From: Corallium rubrum
Taxonomy: Eukaryota; Cnidaria; Anthozoa; Scleralcyonacea; Coralliidae
Reading direction: 5' to 3'
DNA length: 64,000 bases
NCBI GenBank assembly: GCA_964035015.1
Contig: CAXIUP010000292.1
Span: 349,201-413,200, forward strand
The position numbers were made by a program, and so were the translations under genes. The notes beneath the pieces were generated by a model. That model made no database searches and had not been told where the DNA came from. It saw nothing but the letters and a program-made list of their open reading frames with translations. Of the stretch, positions 58,813 through 64,000 are shown in pieces (the first letter of the stretch is position 1; every line of letters starts with the position of its first letter).

Positions 58813-60075
58813 GATATTTAGAGCTTAACACAAGATGTAGTGAGAGGTACCGACGATACAACTCAGAAATTCCAAAATATCTGCACAACAAGCCCAGGCC
58901 ATTATTGGAGCACTGTATGAAGCGAATAACATTAGCTGAAAAGGTTCAACTTAAGCATATCAAAGATGTTGATAAATGTTCTGGCCACTTCCAAGTCCAA
59001 TCACAGTCAAGAAATGTGTGGTATAACCTGTCATTTGGCGCTGGAGATATGATGCCCACTTGTGAATGCTCTGATTTTACCCATCGTGGTCTACCATGCA
59101 AGCATTTCTTCACAATATTTAACCACTATCCTGAATGGCAATGGGATTCATTACCAGAGAAATATCGTGAGAATCCCCATATCTCCTTGGATAAAGAATA
59201 CATTTTTGGTGTGCCAGATTGTTACAGTGAATCTATCGAAGAAGTGCAGCAAGTTTCAGATCACACAAGACACTCACGAGCCGAAAGCACAAATCTCCAG
59301 AACAGCAAAAACATAGAAAGCCAAGTGAAGCAAGAAGCAATGAAAAGCAGAGACATGTTAAAAGAACTCACAACTTTAACATATAATGTTTATAATCTAA
59401 GTGCTCTGAAAGAACTGAACAATTCCCTAAAGCCATTACTAATTAACTTCGCAAGTTATCAACCAACTGATGAAACAGGTGGAAAAGAATTAACTACCAG
59501 TATACCAATGCCTGTAGATGAAACAGATGAAAAGGAAATATGCCAACAGGTGAAAAGAAGAGTACGCCCGATAAATTGTCAAGCTCTCAGGCCAAACAGA
59601 AAGCTTGTAGATCATCTTCAGGAAAAAACTACCTGGCGTTACCTGTGAGGCGTAAGAAAAAGCGATTTGCAAACAGAGTTGGGGAATATGCAACAATGAT
59701 GCGAAAACACTACCAAGTTGGTGTTCCAGTTGATGAAAACAAAGTTTCTGCCACAAAGCGTAAAAGGAAGTGCCAACTCAAGAGCAGGGATCCAAAACAA
59801 CCAAAAACAGATGTGTTGATAACAGAAAAACCTCTAACCCCTAGAGATAAAGAAAAGAGTTGCAAAGTCGCAAAAAAAGAAAAATCCTCTGCAGAGTCCA
59901 TTGAAATTTACTCCAGTTCAGACAAAGAAAATAATTCTCAGGTTTTTGCCCCCTCTCCTTCAAAGAAGCTGTGTTTAGATCAAATGCCAGACAAATGTCC
60001 CCTTGAAGAAGCTCTCGGTTGTGTATCCACCTCCAAAGCAGCCACAGGGGGCAGATCTTCCACGCTGAGAAAGAT
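58813..60075 (+). CDS. CARF-MULE gene, SWIM finger and linker
   Basis: Begins after CTCGACAG with YLELNTRCSERYRRY. SWIM zinc finger PTCECSDFTHRGLPCKHFF (about 59056-59110), WQWDSLPEKYR, then a long charged linker rich in Ser/Lys with several basic patches (RKRKCQLKS, RRKKKRFANR). The frame changes once around 59570-59645 and again around 60030-60075, both in low-constraint linker. The pieces are clearly one protein because the domains on either side belong to the same architecture. Confidence 0.65.
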
Positions 60076-60999
60076 CTAGCCAAATCACCATCAAGCTGTA
60101 TATCTGCAACTACTGCTACCAACAAGGCAGAAAAAGAAAAGTGCAGCAATAAAAAAATTACCACCATTTCTCCAGCTCCTTGCATTATAATTGATGAAAA
60201 TTCTCCTCTTGCCCCAACATGGGTAACAATAGAAAACAACTGTAGTACAGATCATGATTCCAAGTTAGTCTTGTACGAGGAAACCAAAAATAGAATTTTA
60301 AAAAAGAACACATGGCTTAATACTACAGAAATCAGAGCTGGCCAAATCCTGCTCAAGAGAAACTTTCCAAATATAGATGGCCTTAGAGATCCTTCAGTAA
60401 CTGGCCCACTTGTTGTTCCTGCAAAGTCAACCTTTGTACAAATTTTGAACACTGGATCACACTGGGTTTGCATAAGTACAATATCAACAACCCTTAATTC
60501 TGGAACAGTCCAGGTCTTTGACAGCATGTTTCACAAACCAAGTTCACACACAATACAACATGCTTGTCGCATGTTGTTATATCCAGGGAGTACAGTCACT
60601 TTTCTCAATGAAAAGGTACAGAAGCAAGTGGGGTGCAATGATTGTGGTCTATTTTCATTGGCATATGCCACTGATTTGTGTCATGGATTGGATCCAGCAA
60701 ATCAGAGATATGACCAAAGTGCTATGTGCCGATACTATGTCAGCTGTCTGGAATCCAGGGCTATGGTTCCATTCCCAAAAACATCAAGGAGAGTGCCATA
60801 CCACATGTGCTGCACAAAACTATCTGTTGATATCTATTGTGTCTGCAGACTGCCAGATGACAAAAAGCAGTATGTTCAGTGCTTCCAATGCCAGGCTTGG
60901 TATCACTCAACATGTGTTGACATACCAGATGGGGTGATTAACTCCAAACTAAAGTGGAGATGCAAGGAATGTAAAAAGAAGATCAAATCTAAAGTTTAA
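60076..60999 (+). CDS. CARF-MULE gene, Ulp1-type peptidase and PHD finger
   Basis: The C-terminal frame (open from 60019) ends in TAA at 60997-60999. Ulp1/C48 peptidase: LKKNTWLNTTEIRAGQILLK start, catalytic His in GSHWVCIS (about 60457), Asp in VQVFDSM (about 60516), Gln and Cys in QVGCNDCGLFSLAYA (about 60627-60670). Then a PHD finger, IYCVC...YVQCFQCQAWYHSTC...WRCKECKKK (60832-60982), with a C4HC3 pattern and a basic end. Ulp1 enzymes remove SUMO or related tags; several plant and animal MULEs are known to carry one. PHD fingers read histone tails, which could guide target choice (inference). Confidence 0.8.
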   Translation, partial: LAKSPSSCISATTATNKAEKEKCSNKKITTISPAPCIIIDENSPLAPTWVTIENNCSTDHDSKLVLYEETKNRILKKNTWLNTTEIRAGQILLKRNFPNIDGLRDPSVTGPLVVPAKSTFVQILNTGSHWVCISTISTTLNSGTVQVFDSMFHKPSSHTIQHACRMLLYPGSTVTFLNEKVQKQVGCNDCGLFSLAYATDLCHGLDPANQRYDQSAMCRYYVSCLESRAMVPFPKTSRRVPYHMCCTKLSVDIYCVCRLPDDKKQYVQCFQCQAWYHSTCVDIPDGVINSKLKWRCKECKKKIKSKV

Positions 61000-62570
61000 T
61001 GACCACAAGAACCACTACCCTGCAAATACTGTACCATACAACATACTGTATACACATACATGGTAGATATCTCTTTCTCACAAAATTGCTTGAAACTACG
61101 ATCAACCAATGTTCATGGATACATTAAGATACTGGTTTATGTTACAGATGATTTAACACTCTGTATACCTACTGTAAACTGTACACATGTCCTAGGTATA
61201 GATTAATTTCAAGCACTGGATATTCAAATAATGTAACATTTCCTAGGGTCGATTAGCTGTCTGAGGAGTGTCTCTGTCAAGCGACATTTCAAAATTGTTG
61301 GGAGGGGCTCAACTAGTCTTGAGTGGCAACAGTTCATAATTCGACTCTAGTACTGGAATGGCTATTTAAGTAATAAATATTATGTTATGTTTGGATTCCG
61401 TTTTGCACATGCTCAAGACAAGACCTAATCAGGCATTGTGTCAGACATAATCAGGCAGGCGATCTCTGCTAGCAGGGTACTAAAAAACCAGTTGGTGAAG
61501 GAACTGAAATTTATACTTTACATGTCTTATGTACTGTACATATATCATATCATTCAATTAATATATAATTATGTATGTATGTGTCTGTGTACTGTTCATA
61601 TTTTGTATTATTAACACTTGATAGAACCTTGCAAAATATAAAAGTAAAAAAAACCCCACACTGTACAGTATAATAATACATGTGCTCTACATACGTACAT
61701 CTACTAGAAGCCTTTAATATACCTGTTAAAGTTTCTAATAGCCCCTACCTAGCCTACAGGGCCATCATGGCATTGTACTAGTGTATATACTGTATATTTA
61801 ACGACCCACACGGTTATCAAATACGCACAACCCAGCAATGAGCATGATAACACGCACACTACCTAAGAAGGTGGAAAGCAGCACGGAGGGATGGAGTCAG
61901 TAGCAGTATGCTGACTGACACAGCGACGATGCGACATCAACAGGGACCAGCTGATCCCCTCGACCAATGGAACCTCCTCCATCCCCAGATCTGCAAGTCA
62001 CCCATCTAGACGGGGGAAAAATAAAAAAATTACACTGAGCACACAGGTACTTAATACGGTTTGCGGAGGACAAGAGATACAATACTGACAGTAGATACTC
62101 ATGATAGTGGAAGAACACCCAATGACTAAGCAAAACCAAATTGTGACAGCAGAGCTGAAAAAAAAACAGAACACAGACTAGGCACACGATGCACCAGGCA
62201 ACAAAAAAACCCCCAAAAAAACAAGGGTTGGGGCAGAAGAGAAAAAAAAACGAAGGGTGGGGTGAAAATGAGTCACAAGTAAGCCGGACATGACTAAGTT
62301 AGCCCTTTTATATTACTCTCAGAAGGGCAAACCACTGGGGCCCTGGGACTGAGACCCCCCAATACAGCGAACATTGACGCCACTTATCGTTAACTTCTTT
62401 TATTAATACCTAATAAAATACATATAAATTTCCTTCTGTATTCCTGTACATAATATATAGTAATATGTTTTAAAACAGGGATTCACAGCTGGTTTCATAC
62501 GGTGTAAATATTAAACTTCACCATAAATTCCATGATTTGCACTTGCAATACTATAGAAAGGAACCATGAT
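61000..62570. other. No gene seen
   Basis: 3' flank of the MULE gene, AT-rich, with TACTGTA/TGTACAGT-type short words. A G-rich segment at 61860-62030 has open frames but no recognised motif. Confidence 0.4.
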
Positions 62571-62579
62571 TGCAACATC

Positions 62580-62880
62580 AGATATTTTTAGTTACTTAAG
62601 CCCCCTCTAAGTCTTTTAAGCACCCTATCCCTTCGAATAAGCCCCCTCCCCTTTCTCGAAACAAAAAAATAATTAAGCCACCACCGCCCACCCCACCCCA
62701 CCCCCCACCCCCTAAGCCCCCTTGCCCAAATCAGTTGATAAAATAGAGGAGAATCGGACTTTTTGTACCTAAATCAGTTAAATAAATAAAAAATAATCAG
62801 ACTTTTTGTGCTTATTTGAGATAAGACCCCCTCTGTATTAAGCCCCCTGGCCCCTTTTTTAATTTATATTAATAGAGAAA
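62580..62880. repeat. AAGCCCCCT-rich repeat element
   Basis: TTAAGCCCCCTCTAAGT, AAGCCCCCTCCCCTTT, AAGCCCCCTTGCCC and AAGCCCCCTGGCCC recur, with two copies of ATCAGACTTTTTGT. Probably a decayed MITE with repeated ends. Confidence 0.45.
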
Positions 62881-63036
62881 TTACGGTAACCTGGCAGTTT
62901 AAATGTTAAAATATACACAGCAGCTGCAACTGTGAGCTGGTGAGTAGTGACTAAGCGAACTATGAAATATTCAAAGAGCATAAGTTGGAAGGATAATTGT
63001 TTGAACTACTGTATTATAAAATGGGGAGAACCAACC

Positions 63037-63209
63037 TGTCTACAGTAAAACCCGCTAACAAGAACCTACCACTTTTAAACCTCAGGCTGAAATTAAGAAT
63101 TTATATATATAAGAATATTAAACTATAAGAATATATAAAGAACCTAGCCGAGGCTGACTGAGTAAAATGTAGGTTCTTGTTAGCGCCTTAGCGGGGTTTT
63201 ACTGTATAT
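63037..63209. mobile_element. MITE with TACAGTAAAACCCGC ends
   Basis: Left TACAGTAAAACCCGCTAACA...AGAACCTA; right inverted TACAGTAAAACCCCGCTAAG...AGAACCTA. The TA at each tip and CAGTAAAACC ends fit a Tc1/mariner or pogo-type MITE. About 170 bp. Confidence 0.65.
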
Positions 63210-63214
63210 ACGAA

Positions 63215-63345
63215 ACAGTGAAATAAAAGTAGTGTGCTGCGTAGGCAGTGTTAAAACAATCGAAATATATAGTAAGTTAAAGTTTAGATAAGAGAACGTG
63301 CACGTGGTAGTCTAACGTTTGGAAACGTTTAATAGACTACCACGA
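63215..63345. repeat. Diverged family-3 foldback remnant
   Basis: AGTAGTGTGCTGCGTAGGCAGTGTT matches the flank of the 46-47 kb foldback, followed by GTGGTAGTCTAACGTTTGGAAACGTTTAATAGACTACCAC, a short hairpin. Confidence 0.5.
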
Positions 63346-63349
63346 GAAA

Positions 63350-63553
63350 ACTTACAACACACAACACACAACACACAACACGCTACACACAACACGCAAC
63401 ACGCAACACGCTACACGCTACACGCTACACGCTACACGCTACACGCTACACGCTACACGCTACACGCTACACGCTACACGCTACACGCTACACGCTACAC
63501 GCTACACGCTACACGCTACACGCTACACGCTACACACTACACACTACACACAA
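63350..63553 (+). repeat. 7-bp minisatellite ACACGCT/ACACAAC
   Basis: Starts as ACAACAC units, then about 20 copies of CTACACG, ending in CTACACA. Confidence 0.85.
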
Positions 63554-63587
63554 CTATTGAGGGGGATTAGGGACAAAATTGTTATAG

Positions 63588-64000
63588 AAAGGCATTGGGT
63601 CGTACTGGACAGGCATTGGGTCGTGGCATTGGGTCGTACTGGAGAGGCATTGGGTCGTGGCAGTGGGTCGTACTTGACAGGCATTGGGTCGTGGCATTGG
63701 GTCGTACTGGAGAGGCATTGGGTCGTGGCAGTGGGGCGTACTGGACAGGCAATGGGTTGTACTGGACAGGCAATGGGTCATACTGGACAGGCATTAGGTC
63801 GTACTGGAGAGGCAATGGGTCGTACTGGACAGGCATTGGGTCGTGGCATTGGGTCGTACTGGAGAGGAATTGGGTCGTGGCAATGGGTCGTACTGGACAG
63901 GCAATGGGTCGTACTGGTCAGGCATTGGGTCGTACTGGAGAGGCAATGGGTCGTACTGGACAGGCAATGGGTCGTACTGGACAAGTAATGGGTCGTACTG
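63588..64000 (+). repeat. Minisatellite GGGTCGTACTGGACAGGCAAT, runs off the window
   Basis: About 20 units of 21 bp or, with a GTGGCATTGGGTC insertion, about 31-33 bp. Variants alternate GGACAGG and GGAGAGG. Open frames across it are artefacts. Confidence 0.85.

Noticed and set aside
63557-63988. Open frames in both strands
   Set aside because: Minisatellite translation only.

Overview
The window is nuclear DNA from an invertebrate animal. The reading frames are broken by spliced introns, microsatellites are dense, and the protein families (Kolobok and Mutator transposases, a P2X7-ballast protein, a CARF-type domain, KDZ-associated cysteine clusters, a CR1/L2-like LINE) are typical of repeat-rich sponge, cnidarian or other marine invertebrate genomes. 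I cannot name the species. Almost every recognisable gene belongs to, or resembles, a mobile element. No rRNA gene, standard tRNA gene or CRISPR array was seen.

Layout: (1) 438-18258 is one 17.8 kb DNA transposon. It has identical 176-bp terminal inverted repeats (TIRs), each followed by a GATC-rich 9-bp minisatellite, and TTAA-type target duplications. It carries a + strand gene (zinc ribbon, DDE transposase, OTU peptidase, CXC domain) and a - strand P-loop ATPase gene of DUF3987 type. The ATPase gene's roughly 9.8 kb intron holds an 8.4 kb block of 5/7/12-bp satellites. (2) 18444-19134 is an integrase-core-like gene on the - strand; the large transposon lies just past its splice donor. (3) 19.4-27.9 kb holds many small foldback elements and a spliced orphan gene with a possible papain-like peptidase domain. 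(4) 27945-35129 is a complete-looking 7.2 kb Kolobok-type transposon with TTAA duplications. Two tail-to-tail genes fill it: a 3-exon CXC/RG-rich/P2X7-ballast protein (+) and an 11-exon transposase (-). It sits in an intron of the orphan gene.

(5) 35.7-36.4 kb is a palindrome of TA microsatellites and five hammerhead-ribozyme-like sequences. (6) 36.74-39.72 kb is a 5'-truncated, decayed LINE. (7) 40-43.7 kb has a KDZ-type cysteine-cluster gene and a second hammerhead family. (8) 44.9-49.5 kb holds the 3' exons of a Mutator-like (MULE) transposase, with an 850-bp foldback in an intron. (9) 50.4-61.0 kb is a long multi-exon MULE gene with a CARF-type N-terminus, MULE DDE core, SWIM finger, Ulp1 peptidase and PHD finger. 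(10) 62.5-64.0 kb ends in further small repeats and two minisatellites.

Two themes stand out. First, three unrelated genes here carry ubiquitin/SUMO-type peptidase folds (OTU, Ulp1, and a possible papain-like one), two of them fused to transposases. Second, many coding regions show single-base frame changes with preserved protein motifs on both sides, which fits either young decay or uncorrected long-read errors.
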